NCBI RefSeq assembly: GCF_005405285.1
Contig: NZ_BJDT01000004.1
Location: forward strand, 1 to 64,000
DNA from: Weissella sagaensis
GTDB taxonomy: Bacteria; Bacillota; Bacilli; Lactobacillales; Lactobacillaceae
DNA: 64,000 nt
Direction: 5' to 3'
The notes beneath the pieces were generated by a model. It searched no databases, was not told where the DNA came from, and saw nothing but the letters and a program-made list of their open reading frames with translations. The translations under genes were made by a program, and so were the position numbers. Shown in pieces: positions 30,378 through 38,540 of this stretch. Position 1 is the first letter of the stretch. Every line of letters begins with the position of its first letter.

Positions 30378-31262
30378 TTATTGTCCAACCGTAACTTGAC
30401 GTGTTAGATAATTTTGTAAGCCAATCGGTACAGCTTTAGCAACTTTTTCTTGATATTTTTTTGATTTAATATAATTAAAATCTTTTTTATTATTCATATA
30501 ACCACTCTCTAATAAAATGGCTGGCACTGTATTTTGACGAATAACTAAGAAATCACCAAATTCAACGCCTTTATTTATTAGCGGCAAGTTCATCGCTGTA
30601 TTCACACTTTTAGCTAAAGCATACGAGCCATTGTTTTGATGATAGTAATATGTTGTATACCCAGTCGCTTGATTTTTTGATGGTGCCGAATCAAAATGGA
30701 ACGACACAAATAAATCAGCATGTTTATTTTCAGCAACTTTCGGAATGTTTGCTAAATAAACTAACTTATCTGTACTACGTGTCATTATGACCCGAGTACC
30801 AGATTTTTCTAACTCTTTTTTTACACGCTTAGCTAACTGTAACGTATAGGTCTTTTCATATTTACCATTACTTGATAACGAACCTACATCCGAACCACCA
30901 TGTCCAGGATCCAAAACAACCGTTGCCTCAGATAAAGGGGTAACCTTTTTCAAGGGCGTTTTCCTTTTAAGTAGCCAACCAGCAACCCACCCAGTGGATT
31001 CATCATCACGTCGAACTTGATACCAACCCTCTTTTTTTTCAATAATTTGTAAGTGCTCACCTTTTTTTAAAACAGATATTGGTGATCCATTAATACCATA
31101 TTGCTTCCGTAAAGTTAAATTAGGAATTTGTACAGTTATTTGTTGTTTATGTAGCATAATAACTGTCAATGAAATGGCCGTACTCAACATGATAATGACA
31201 ATCACTAAAGGTGCCCAAAATTTTATTAACCATTGTTTTATTAATTGTATGATTTTTTTCAC
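30378..31262 (-). CDS. N-acetylmuramoyl-L-alanine amidase (SH3b + Amidase_3)
   Basis: A 294-aa cell-wall hydrolase exported by an N-terminal signal anchor (about residues 15-38). A bacterial SH3 domain follows (about 45-105, GWYQVRRDDESTGWVAGW), then a zinc Amidase_3 domain (VVLDPGHGGSDVG near 112, E/H residues in SFHFDSAPS and LLESGYMNN). It cuts the amide between muramic acid and the stem peptide. It is monocistronic, upstream of hisS. Confidence 0.93.
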   Translation of the reverse strand: MKKIIQLIKQWLIKFWAPLVIVIIMLSTAISLTVIMLHKQQITVQIPNLTLRKQYGINGSPISVLKKGEHLQIIEKKEGWYQVRRDDESTGWVAGWLLKRKTPLKKVTPLSEATVVLDPGHGGSDVGSLSSNGKYEKTYTLQLAKRVKKELEKSGTRVIMTRSTDKLVYLANIPKVAENKHADLFVSFHFDSAPSKNQATGYTTYYYHQNNGSYALAKSVNTAMNLPLINKGVEFGDFLVIRQNTVPAILLESGYMNNKKDFNYIKSKKYQEKVAKAVPIGLQNYLTRQVTVGQ

Positions 31263-31339
31263 AATCGGAACCTCATATTTTGATTATCTGACCATAATTT
31301 TACCCTTTTTTATAAAAAATAGCGATATTAATACAATAA

Positions 31340-31371
31340 AAAATAGTTGCTAATAATCTAACAACTATTTT
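31340..31371 (-). terminator. terminator after deoxyribosyltransferase gene
   Basis: AAAATAGTTG pairs with CAACTATTTT, and the minus-strand tail is TTTTTTATTG. Confidence 0.75.
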
Positions 31372-31386
31372 CCTCAATTTCAATTT

Positions 31387-31827
31387 TTAGAAAGTCTTAC
31401 CTGTCCATTCATTAGCAGGTAATTTATCAAAGTCATAATTTGCAATATCTGCAACGTCAGTCACAACCGCATGTGCTGGTGCTGAAATCATCAAATTAAT
31501 AGCGCCTTCTTTTTCTTTCACTAGAATAACCGGTTTATTCATGGCTTCTGAATAGCCAATTTCCCAAGCCGTTCCTGGATCAACATAGTCATTGTCATAG
31601 TCAATTACAGCAACAACTACTTCTGCCGGATCCAAATGTTCTTTGTCACCCTTATAGATAGCTGCTGCCCATTCTTTTGAACCAAATTCAAATTCATCAT
31701 GTACTTCAGTGCGTGGACTAAAAAAATCAGCAACTGTTTCGTTGTCAGTTAATGCTTTTTCTAATCTTTCAATACGATCAATTTGTTCATCATCAAAAAA
31801 TGGTCCAGCTAAGTATACGCGTTTCAT
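31387..31827 (-). CDS. nucleoside 2-deoxyribosyltransferase
   Basis: A 146-aa salvage enzyme that swaps bases on deoxyribosides, common in lactobacilli. Family blocks: KRVYLAGPFFDDEQIDRI at the start, a D-DxxxDPGTAWEIGYSEA block around the catalytic glutamate (near residue 90), and an acidic KEGAINLMI segment. The length fits the family. Confidence 0.9.
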   Translation of the reverse strand: MKRVYLAGPFFDDEQIDRIERLEKALTDNETVADFFSPRTEVHDEFEFGSKEWAAAIYKGDKEHLDPAEVVVAVIDYDNDYVDPGTAWEIGYSEAMNKPVILVKEKEGAINLMISAPAHAVVTDVADIANYDFDKLPANEWTGKTF

Positions 31828-31949
31828 AAATTTATCCTCGTTATATATTATTAGTATATTTTATTTTAACCAATAAATACCGAACAATCAATTATAAAAC
31901 CACTTACTTTTGAATAATTCAAGAACTTAAAATGAAATTTCGCTTACTT

Positions 31950-33116
31950 TTAATGACAAATATACTGACGTTGCTCATTTTTCAAACCACTCAAAACAAA
32001 CTTTGCTGTATCTTGTTGCGTATCCAATTGACGGTCTAGTGGACCACTTAATTGATTATCAAAAATTGTTTCATATTCTGCAATTGTAATTTGCTTTCGA
32101 TTAGCTAATAATTCTTCTAACTGACCATTAATCAAACCGGCTTTAAAATGAGGACGCAATGTTAATGAATAAAATTCCCCTTCAGCTCCTGAACCATATG
32201 AGAACATCCCAACGTGATCACCAGCTTTTAAAGTCTTTGAATTATCTAATAACGAATATAAACTCAAGTACAATGACCCAGTATATAAATTACCAATTCG
32301 CTTATTATAAACACGACTAGCTTCAAATTCTCTCATCAAATTAGTCTGCTGTGTCTCACTTGCCTCTGGCAGAACATCACGTAAAGCCTTTAATCCCATC
32401 TTAGTAAAGGGTAAATGAAAAGCCAAAGCTTGAAAATTGTTAATATCTAGCCCTGTTTTTTGCTTATATCGTGTCCAAATTGCTTTAAAAAAATCTTGAT
32501 AAATATTAGCTGAATATTTACCATCAACGCGAGCAGTATCGGCGTATATAGGCCGCCAAAAATCCATTACGTCACGTGATAAATATTGACTATCCTGATT
32601 GATTTGAGCAATCGCCGGATTAGCTGATACTAACATGGCAACTGCACCACCACCCTGTGTTACTTCACCACTTGTCTTTAAGCCATAGCGTGCGATATCT
32701 GAAGCAATTACTAACACTTTTTCAGTTGGATGTAGCGTCACGTAATCTCGAGCCTGCATTAAGGCAAATGTACCAGCATAACATGCCTGCTTTAACTCAA
32801 TTGTACGTGCATATGGATTAATTCCCAACAAGCGTTGCAAATAAACAGCACCTGATTTTGAATTATCAATTCCTGACTCAGTCGCAAATAAAATCATTGT
32901 GATTGCCTTACGATCTGAAGCGGTCAACATTTCATCAGCAGCATTAGCTGCCATCGTCACAACATCTTGTGTCGGTGGGATAACAGCCTGTTGCGTCTGA
33001 CCAATACCAATAAGGTATTTATCAGGTTCTTCACCACGCGCATTTGCTAATTCAACCATATCAATATATTGTTGTGGTGAAAAAAAGCTCATTTTATCAA
33101 TTCCAATAACTGTCAT
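31950..33116 (-). CDS. mvaS: hydroxymethylglutaryl-CoA synthase
   Basis: It condenses acetyl-CoA with acetoacetyl-CoA in the mevalonate route to isoprenoids used by Gram-positive cocci and lactobacilli. The 388 aa have the catalytic cysteine in LKQACYAGTFALMQ (near residue 110), a nearby glutamate in ATESGIDNSKSG, and a C-terminal GSGAEGEFYSL. The 20-bp gap to coaBC suggests co-transcription. Confidence 0.95.
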   Translation of the reverse strand: MTVIGIDKMSFFSPQQYIDMVELANARGEEPDKYLIGIGQTQQAVIPPTQDVVTMAANAADEMLTASDRKAITMILFATESGIDNSKSGAVYLQRLLGINPYARTIELKQACYAGTFALMQARDYVTLHPTEKVLVIASDIARYGLKTSGEVTQGGGAVAMLVSANPAIAQINQDSQYLSRDVMDFWRPIYADTARVDGKYSANIYQDFFKAIWTRYKQKTGLDINNFQALAFHLPFTKMGLKALRDVLPEASETQQTNLMREFEASRVYNKRIGNLYTGSLYLSLYSLLDNSKTLKAGDHVGMFSYGSGAEGEFYSLTLRPHFKAGLINGQLEELLANRKQITIAEYETIFDNQLSGPLDRQLDTQQDTAKFVLSGLKNEQRQYICH

Positions 33117-33135
33117 TTTTATTACCTGCCATTTA

Positions 33136-34335
33136 TTAATTAATTACTTCACTAATTTTTTGCATAATTTTTCGTGCTATTGACAATTTATCTTGTAATG
33201 GTAACACTTCTGGTTCTTGATCTTTAGTCAAAATAGTCACCTGATTCGTGTCATAGCCAAATCCAACTTGATGTTTAGAGACATCATTAGCAATGAGCAT
33301 ATCTGCATTTTTCTTCACTAATTTTGTTTGTGCATACGCTAAAAGATTTTGTGTTTCCGCAGCAAAGCCAACCAAATATTGCTCTTTTTTCATTGCACCT
33401 AACTGAGCTAAAATATCAGGGTTTTCTACTAAGGTCAATGTTAATTCACCTGATGCTTGTTTTTTTAATTTATTTACAGCAGGTTCACCTACTCGATAAT
33501 CAGATACAGCTGCTGCCATAATGATGACATCGGCTGTAGGAAGTGTTGCTATCATTTGTTTAGACAAATCCTGTGCTGATTGAATATGAATGGTTTTAAT
33601 ACCAATTGGATCCGGTAAAGTTGTCGATGCTGATACCAAAGTAACCTGTGCACCTTGTTCGGCAGCTGCTTTAGCAAGGGCATATCCCATCTTACCTGAT
33701 GAACGATTTGAAATATATCTAACTGGATCAATTGGCTCAATTGTCCCACCTGCTGATATCACAACATGTTTATTTTTCAAAACCCCTTGTTTTTGATACA
33801 ACTTCAACTCGCTATACGCTAAAATATCAGTTGGTTCTGGTAATCTACCTTTGCCTGCGTAACCTTCAGCCAAAAAACCTTCAGCTGGTTGAATCACAAT
33901 ATCACCATCTGCCATAATAGTTTGTAAGTTTTTTTGGACTGCTTTTTGGAGATACATGTTTTCATTCATCGCTGGTGCAATAATCAATGGTGTGTGTCTA
34001 GCTGCTAACACCGTACTAGCAGCATCATCTGCAATACCGTTTGCTATTTTAGCGATTATATTAGCAGTTGCTGGAACAACAAAAATATAATCTGCCCAAT
34101 CAGCCACAGAAATATGATCAATTGTTGCTGCTGTCGATTCTGAAAATAAATCTGTTAAAACTGGTTCATTCGTTAAGACTGCCATCGTTTTAGGCGTGAT
34201 AAACTCTGTTGCTGATTTTGTCATTACAACTTTAACATGCGCTTTTTCTTTAATTAATAAACGTGCAAATGTTGCTGATTTATAGGCAGCAATCCCACCA
34301 CTAACAATTAATACAATATTTTTTTCTGAAAACAT
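33136..34335 (-). CDS. coaBC: bifunctional phosphopantothenoylcysteine decarboxylase/synthetase
   Basis: The fused CoaBC of coenzyme A synthesis. The N-terminal half (1-180) is the flavin decarboxylase with IVSGGIAAYKSATFARL, the PAMNENMY motif and the active-site flap AEGFLAEGYAGKGRL. The C-terminal half is the synthetase with AGGTIEPIDPVRYISNRSSGKMG and NPDILAQLG. The 399 aa are the normal length. A clear AGGAG precedes the ATG. Confidence 0.96.
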   Translation of the reverse strand: MFSEKNIVLIVSGGIAAYKSATFARLLIKEKAHVKVVMTKSATEFITPKTMAVLTNEPVLTDLFSESTAATIDHISVADWADYIFVVPATANIIAKIANGIADDAASTVLAARHTPLIIAPAMNENMYLQKAVQKNLQTIMADGDIVIQPAEGFLAEGYAGKGRLPEPTDILAYSELKLYQKQGVLKNKHVVISAGGTIEPIDPVRYISNRSSGKMGYALAKAAAEQGAQVTLVSASTTLPDPIGIKTIHIQSAQDLSKQMIATLPTADVIIMAAAVSDYRVGEPAVNKLKKQASGELTLTLVENPDILAQLGAMKKEQYLVGFAAETQNLLAYAQTKLVKKNADMLIANDVSKHQVGFGYDTNQVTILTKDQEPEVLPLQDKLSIARKIMQKISEVIN

Positions 34336-34478
34336 CCACTGTTCTCCTTAATATTCAAAATCACAATATGCTAAGTTTACCACTTTGGTTAACTGAAATT
34401 TAAGCATTATTTACAATCGTAATTTTAGCGACATTCTACATTAATGGCAAACTTTTTAAATTTTTTGTAAACTAAGTA

Positions 34479-34507
34479 TTGCATCATTTCAATTCATCTG
34501 GTATATT
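34479..34507 (+). promoter_or_regulatory. promoter of tRNA-Glu array
   Basis: TTGCAT (34479-34484), a 17-bp spacer and TATATT (34502-34507), 37 bp before the first tRNA-Glu. Confidence 0.65.
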
Positions 34508-34544
34508 ATTAAACGTTGTTGAAACAAACATTTTGTAATTTTAT

Positions 34545-34616
34545 GGCTCATTGGTCAAGCGGTTAAGACTCCGGTTTTTCACACCGGCATCCAGGGTTCG
34601 ACTCCCTGATGAGCTA
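34545..34616 (+). tRNA. tRNA-Glu (TTC), copy 1
   Basis: A cloverleaf with anticodon stem CCGGT/ACCGG and loop TTTTCAC (anticodon TTC), and T arm GGTTCGACT. CCA is not encoded. It is identical to the two copies that follow. Confidence 0.95.
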
Positions 34617-34644
34617 TTGGTTTCATCCAAATATTTCATTTTAT

Positions 34645-34716
34645 GGCTCATTGGTCAAGCGGTTAAGACTCCGGTTTTTCACACCGGCATCCAGGGTTCG
34701 ACTCCCTGATGAGCTA
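34645..34716 (+). tRNA. tRNA-Glu (TTC), copy 2
   Basis: Identical in sequence to copy 1 and exactly 100 bp downstream; the spacer is also conserved. Confidence 0.95.
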
Positions 34717-34745
34717 TTGGTTTCATCCAAATATTTTCATTTTAT

Positions 34746-34817
34746 GGCTCATTGGTCAAGCGGTTAAGACTCCGGTTTTTCACACCGGCATCCAGGGTTC
34801 GACTCCCTGATGAGCTA
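34746..34817 (+). tRNA. tRNA-Glu (TTC), copy 3
   Basis: Identical to copies 1 and 2, 101 bp after copy 2, and followed by a terminator. Confidence 0.95.
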
Positions 34818-34825
34818 TATTTACG

Positions 34826-34855
34826 ACTAGGATATTTATTATCCTAGTTTTTTTA
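34826..34855 (+). terminator. tRNA-Glu array terminator
   Basis: ACTAGGATA pairs with TATCCTAGT, then T7. Confidence 0.9.
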
Positions 34856-34858
34856 TAC

Positions 34859-34887
34859 TTGAAACCCCTTTTAAATATCGGTATAAT
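34859..34887 (+). promoter_or_regulatory. tRNA-Ser promoter
   Basis: TTGAAA (34859-34864), a 17-bp spacer and TATAAT (34882-34887), just before tRNA-Ser. The island insertion leaves this promoter intact. Confidence 0.8.
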
Positions 34888-34899
34888 ATATAATGTTAT

Positions 34900-34988
34900 G
34901 GAGCTATGGCAGAGTGGTAATGCAGCGGACTCGAAATCCGCCGAACCGGTGTTGAGCCGGCGCACGGGTTCAAATCCCGTTGGCTCCT
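34900..34988 (+). tRNA. tRNA-Ser (CGA), integration target
   Basis: A class II tRNA with a long variable arm. The acceptor stem GGAGCTA pairs with TGGCTCC, the anticodon stem is GCGGA/TCCGC and loop CTCGAAA gives anticodon CGA. Position 73 reads T and CCA is not encoded. The last bases of the gene form the left part of the 32-bp att repeat, so the gene stays functional after integration. Confidence 0.93.
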
Positions 34989-35006
34989 TATTGAGGTTTA
35001 ACAAAC
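34975..35006. other. attL core
   Basis: A 32-bp sequence starting TCCCGTTGGCTCC (tRNA 3' end) and ending TTTAACAAAC, identical to attR at 50253-50284. Similarity fades over the next 14 bp (both end TCAAC). Confidence 0.93.
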
Positions 35007-35046
35007 GCCTACAAATCAACGTTTTCGTTGATATAACAAGGTTTGA

Positions 35047-35129
35047 TACACATTGAATTACACATTTGAAAGTTATGTAATTCCGTGAAATGCCATTGAA
35101 ATTATGCTTAATGTGTATTTTGATGTGTA
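35047..35129. repeat. left integrase arm-type sites (ATGTGTA pairs)
   Basis: ATGTGTA occurs at 35111-35117 and 35123-35129 (12-bp spacing), and inverted at 35047-35053 and 35059-35065 (again 12 bp). The same 12-bp pair recurs beside attR. These are probable arm sites for the N-terminal domain of the island integrase. Confidence 0.6.
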
Positions 35130-35173
35130 TTTCTGACAATCAAATAATTAGGGACTACCCACCGTGTAAATAT

Positions 35174-35208
35174 GTCGCTGTTCACTTGCTGAACGGCGTT
35201 TTATTTTG
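35174..35208 (+). terminator. island copy of the tRNA-Ser terminator
   Basis: CGCTGTTCA pairs with TGAACGGCG, then TTTTATTTT. The stretch 35150-35208 closely resembles 50317-50376, the native flank beyond attR. Confidence 0.85.
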
Positions 35209-35241
35209 CTCTTTTATTGGGAATGGATCTACATGATCAAT

Positions 35242-35276
35242 AACGGTCGTACCTGCAAATACGGCCGTTCCTTTTT
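35242..35276 (+). terminator. second plus-strand terminator inside attL
   Basis: AACGGTCGTA pairs with TACGGCCGTT, then CTTTTT. With the preceding hairpin it would stop tRNA-Ser transcripts entering the island. Confidence 0.75.
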
Positions 35277-35519
35277 GGGGTAGTTCATAAGCACACGCAC
35301 ATTTATAACAAGTGTAGGTTTGCCTACGGTTGTAAAAGTGGTGGTCACTCACTAGTGACTAGCACGGTGTAGGTTCGCCTACGCCCTACCTACTAAATAC
35401 GGTGGTTCATGCGTTGCGTTTTTGAGTGCACCCTTTTTTGTTACAATGTATTATTATGCTAATGTCTGTTATAACGGCTTTACAGCTCCTTTTATGCTCA
35501 CATTTGTAACAAAATAATG

Positions 35520-35558
35520 TTAGCATTTGTTAGCATGTATCTTAACATTTCTTAACAT
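35520..35558. repeat. YTARCAT repeat array 1 (2 units)
   Basis: Two 17-bp units (TTAGCATTTGTTAGCAT at 35520 and TTAACATTTCTTAACAT at 35542), starts 22 bp apart. Each unit is itself a direct repeat of TTARCAT at 10-bp spacing. The same unit recurs in arrays 2 and 3. Confidence 0.8.
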
Positions 35559-35807
35559 CCAAATGAGACAAATTGCCATGCCAAATAGTGGGTACAGTTG
35601 TTCATTCTGCACTTGTGCGGAAATTACATCTATTTGTTGTCCTAGTTTTTATTTATTTAACACGTTGTTCAAAATATTCCCAAAACTTAACTCATTTCTA
35701 CTCTGCCATGACTAATTACCCCAAATCATACTAAAACGGCGTACAGGCTAATATATGGCTTTTCATTGGGCATGCGAAAAAGTCCGCCAACCTATTAAGC
35801 TATTTCA

Positions 35808-35842
35808 CACGAAAATAAAAAAGCACTGAATTAGATCAGTGC
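35808..35842 (-). terminator. terminator of ArpU-like gene
   Basis: The minus strand has GCACTGA paired with TCAGTGC, then TTTTTTATTTT. The stem overlaps the stop codon. Confidence 0.85.
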
Positions 35843-36264
35843 CAAACTCTAAAATCATAGGTATCTGTAAAGCCATCAGCAAAGTATAAAAATGCTTCAT
35901 TTAGTAATTGCTGGCCTCTTTTTCTGCTATAACCACTCAACTCTTCAATTTCTATCCACTGCTTATACTTCATATATCGATAATCAATAAATTGCCTTAG
36001 CTTTTCAGGTATTGCGTTAATTGCTTCAACTATTTCAGTGAGCCATTGTTTGGCTTGCATATGATTAGTTAACTTTCTCTCTGCCCCATTATCAACGTTT
36101 GTACTTTTTGGTATGTCGTCCCAAACAGGGCTTTTAATATCTATGTATGCTTGGTGTGCTCTTGCTTTGATAATTGGTAATTCTCTATTAAAGAACTCTC
36201 GGACATTCCTAATAGTCGCTTTCTCGTCTAGCACTTTACCCGTCGTATCAAGTATAGATAACAT
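35836..36264 (-). CDS. ArpU-type phage transcriptional regulator
   Basis: A 142-aa protein similar in layout to ArpU family (autolysin regulator) proteins, which sit at the end of early regions of prophages and PICIs of lactic acid bacteria and activate late or packaging genes. Visible parts are a helical N-terminal half and a sigma-like helix-turn-helix near the C terminus (WIEIEELSGYSRKRGQQLLNEA, about residues 107-128). AGGGGGA lies eight bases before the ATG. It is flanked on both sides by YTARCAT arrays. No structural gene follows it. Confidence 0.7.
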   Translation of the reverse strand: MLSILDTTGKVLDEKATIRNVREFFNRELPIIKARAHQAYIDIKSPVWDDIPKSTNVDNGAERKLTNHMQAKQWLTEIVEAINAIPEKLRQFIDYRYMKYKQWIEIEELSGYSRKRGQQLLNEAFLYFADGFTDTYDFRVWH

Positions 36265-36288
36265 TCAATTCATCCCCCTGTATTTAGT

Positions 36289-36373
36289 CCAACATTTTCC
36301 AACATCTGACCTTAGCATTTCTTAGCATTTGTTCTATCATTTGCTAGCATTCTAGGTTAACAAAAGTTAACAT
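36289..36373. repeat. YTARCAT repeat array 2 (4 units)
   Basis: 17-bp units start at 36289, 36312, 36334 and 36357 (spacing 22-23 bp), each made of two ARCAT-type half-sites 10 bp apart. The array begins 25 bp upstream of the ArpU-like start. Confidence 0.8.
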
Positions 36374-36436
36374 CTAACAACTATCTACCGCCCTAGCAAA
36401 GGCGATTATCACGCCTATTTGTGGCATATTTTTTGT

Positions 36437-36507
36437 GTTGCGTTTTAGTGCAACGCGTTGCAACGTTTTTGTTGCGTTGCGTTGCATTTTGTTGCATTCG
36501 TTGCAAC
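36437..36507. repeat. GTTGC/GCAAC cluster
   Basis: Ten copies of GTTGC or its complement lie within 71 bp, including two GTTGCAAC palindromes and three tandem GTTGC. The cluster stands between YTARCAT arrays 2 and 3 and is followed by an AT-rich tract. Confidence 0.75.
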
Positions 36508-36582
36508 GTTTTCTTTTATTAAATCAAAGCTTCATAACCCTTTCAGATAGCCCTTAAACCAGCTTATTACCTTGACATTCAA

Positions 36583-36691
36583 TACCATTGTACCAACATT
36601 TTTAGACTAACATTTACTAACATCTCAGGTTAGCATTTGTTAGCATCTGCTCCAGCATTTTCCAGCGTCATACCTTAACATTTCTTAACAT
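36583..36691. repeat. YTARCAT repeat array 3 (4-5 units)
   Basis: Clear 17-bp units start at 36607, 36630, 36652 and 36675, with a degenerate one at 36583. Spacing is again 22-23 bp. Confidence 0.8.
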
Positions 36692-36734
36692 CCCCTCCAA
36701 TAACCTATATAGCATATACTATTATACTAGCAAA

Positions 36735-36765
36735 TAAAAAAGCACTAACAAATTAATGTTAATGC
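36735..36765 (-). terminator. terminator after membrane-anchored cargo gene
   Basis: The minus strand has AGCATTAAC paired with TGTTAGTGCT, then TTTTTTATTT. Confidence 0.8.
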
Positions 36766-36792
36766 TCAATTATGGTTCTTATAAACTTAATA

Positions 36793-37392
36793 TTAATTGA
36801 TTTTTTCAACACTTCCATCAGTATGGATAATACCAATTGCGCCCATACTTGAGCTTGCATCACGCCCCCAAATGTATAAATCTTTTGACGACGGAGCTGG
36901 TGTAAAAGAAAAGCCCCACGATTTCATTTGAATCATTTTTTGTTCATATGTTAAAGGCGCAGTAACTATATAATCTAAGTTTTTTAGATCTACATCTCGG
37001 TTGCGATTCCGTTCAGCAATACCCGTATTATCCTGTTCACCTTTTTTAATAGTATGACCATATGCATTAACATAATATTGACTATCTTCATCCGTTTCAG
37101 ACTGCGAACTCTTCGTTTCATTGGTTGTATCACTATTACTATTAACATCATTTTCTACACTTGATGAACTAATACTAGAATCTTTACTTTCACTTTTAGA
37201 AGTCATGCCCTTTTTATGCTTTTCTACTGGGGATGTTGAAACTTGCGTGTCTATTTTATCTTGCTTATTCAATTGATTAAAAGTAAACACACCACCAATA
37301 ATGATAACTAGCACAATAATAATTACAATAACCCGATTTTTTAATTTTTTATGGTGTCGTTTCTCTTCTGCCCGTTCTTGTCTTGAAGTCAT
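36793..37392 (-). CDS. membrane-anchored cargo protein of unknown function
   Basis: 199 aa: a charged cytoplasmic start (MTSRQERAEEKRHHKKLKNR), one hydrophobic helix (about residues 21-42), a Ser/Thr/Glu-rich spacer (about 45-105) and a compact C-terminal domain (about 110-199) with aromatic residues (WGFSFTPAPSSKDLYIWGRD). The topology suggests an extracellular C-terminal domain on a flexible stalk. I recognise no family. ATG 37392 has an AAAGGGTGG signal upstream. It carries its own terminator and is separated from the three-gene module, so it is probably a morphon-like cargo gene of the island. Confidence 0.65.
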   Translation of the reverse strand: MTSRQERAEEKRHHKKLKNRVIVIIIVLVIIIGGVFTFNQLNKQDKIDTQVSTSPVEKHKKGMTSKSESKDSSISSSSVENDVNSNSDTTNETKSSQSETDEDSQYYVNAYGHTIKKGEQDNTGIAERNRNRDVDLKNLDYIVTAPLTYEQKMIQMKSWGFSFTPAPSSKDLYIWGRDASSSMGAIGIIHTDGSVEKIN

Positions 37393-37571
37393 AGCCCTAA
37401 CCACCCTTTCACTATCAAGTATATAGATTAGCGACTGTTTTGTGGTTCTAAATTCGTTTTTATCATGTCATTTTTTAATTTCATGCAAAACGTGTAATTC
37501 TCATGGTCCAATTTTCGACTGTGAAACAAGACAGATCGCCAACAACGATTTATCAAATTCAATGACTTGTT

Positions 37572-38540
37572 TTAATTAAGTTCTTCTTTAGCTTCTTGTA
37601 ATTGTTCCATCAAAACATCAATCGTTTCATTTCTATACTTGACAATTGCTTCAATTTTAGGATTTTTAAGATATAGTTCTTTGATCTCTGGAATTAGGTG
37701 TGCATAAATGTATACAGCCTTTGCCAAGTTTCTATCCGAGGTCTTAAAATCTTTATAGTCCTCGGAGTATATTTTAGACACATTAGTCCAATTAGTATCA
37801 ACACTCAATTTATAATTTGATTCAAGAACAAAACTTGAAGGTACAACATTTTGACTACCTATTGTCTCCTTTAAACCTAATTTAACACTTTTTAGCGGAT
37901 GACCTAATGAAATTTCTAGTTTTGTTGCACTCATAGCTGCAGTCGTATCACTAGTTCCACTAACGATACCCTCACTTTGTTCGTTAATGATATCAGTTGT
38001 AAATCCCATCATATCAGTAATAATAAATTGTTCTCTCAATATTCCGTGTTCATTATCAAAGAGATAAAACAGCCACCTAAACAACTCTGGGGTAATATTC
38101 TCTTCTTCAGTATCTACTAAGCCCAATAATTTTCTAACACGGTCTATCATGACAGGCTTTGAAGTATATACCGCGAGCCATAATTGTTTATCCAACTCAA
38201 AAAAAGCTGCTTCTAATTGTTCCACCCCAATTACCTGATCAAAATCCTTAATTTGAGTTTGCTTTTCATCTTTCCAAATATCCTTCTTCCGAAACTGTAA
38301 TGTAAAATCAACCGGAACAAAAGATAGACTAATTTCTTCAGATAATTTAATAAACCTGGTTACTGTGTGCTCGGGAATATTCAGATTATAATGTAAGTTT
38401 TTTGCTGAATCTGGTACAGCATCTAAATCACTTTTAGCATTAAACCTTGTTTCTTTAATCAACTCTTTATTTAAAGATGAAATCTCAGATATCTTTGATT
38501 TTCCATTTATTTTTAATAAATACGTTGTTTTTTGTGTCAT
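37572..38540 (-). CDS. cargo module gene C, unknown 322-aa soluble protein
   Basis: No family recognised. The protein has no signal or membrane segment, a mixed alpha/beta composition, a Ser/Thr-rich middle (SGTSDTTAAMSATK, about residue 197) and a helical, acidic C terminus (MEQLQEAKEELN). Its ATG overlaps the end of gene B by 4 bp, so it is translated from the same message. The size and soluble character would suit a sensor or effector subunit acting with the membrane protein, but this is inference from arrangement only. Confidence 0.6.
   Translation of the reverse strand: MTQKTTYLLKINGKSKISEISSLNKELIKETRFNAKSDLDAVPDSAKNLHYNLNIPEHTVTRFIKLSEEISLSFVPVDFTLQFRKKDIWKDEKQTQIKDFDQVIGVEQLEAAFFELDKQLWLAVYTSKPVMIDRVRKLLGLVDTEEENITPELFRWLFYLFDNEHGILREQFIITDMMGFTTDIINEQSEGIVSGTSDTTAAMSATKLEISLGHPLKSVKLGLKETIGSQNVVPSSFVLESNYKLSVDTNWTNVSKIYSEDYKDFKTSDRNLAKAVYIYAHLIPEIKELYLKNPKIEAIVKYRNETIDVLMEQLQEAKEELN

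Larger units (their letters stand above)
35209..35807. other. non-coding attL-proximal segment
   Basis: No convincing gene. It holds a second plus-strand terminator (35242-35276), two GTAGG/CCTAC mini-hairpins (35307-35385), a TCACTAGTGA palindrome near 35352 and the first YTARCAT repeat pair (35520-35558). Short ORFs here lack ribosome-binding sites. Confidence 0.5.

Noticed and set aside
34780-35139. Minus-strand open frame across tRNA-Glu, tRNA-Ser and attL
   Set aside because: It is antisense to tRNA genes and has no ribosome-binding site.
35520-36691. Possible CRISPR-like array from YTARCAT units
   Set aside because: Units are too short, spacers are 5-6 bp, and no cas gene is near; phased protein-binding sites fit better.
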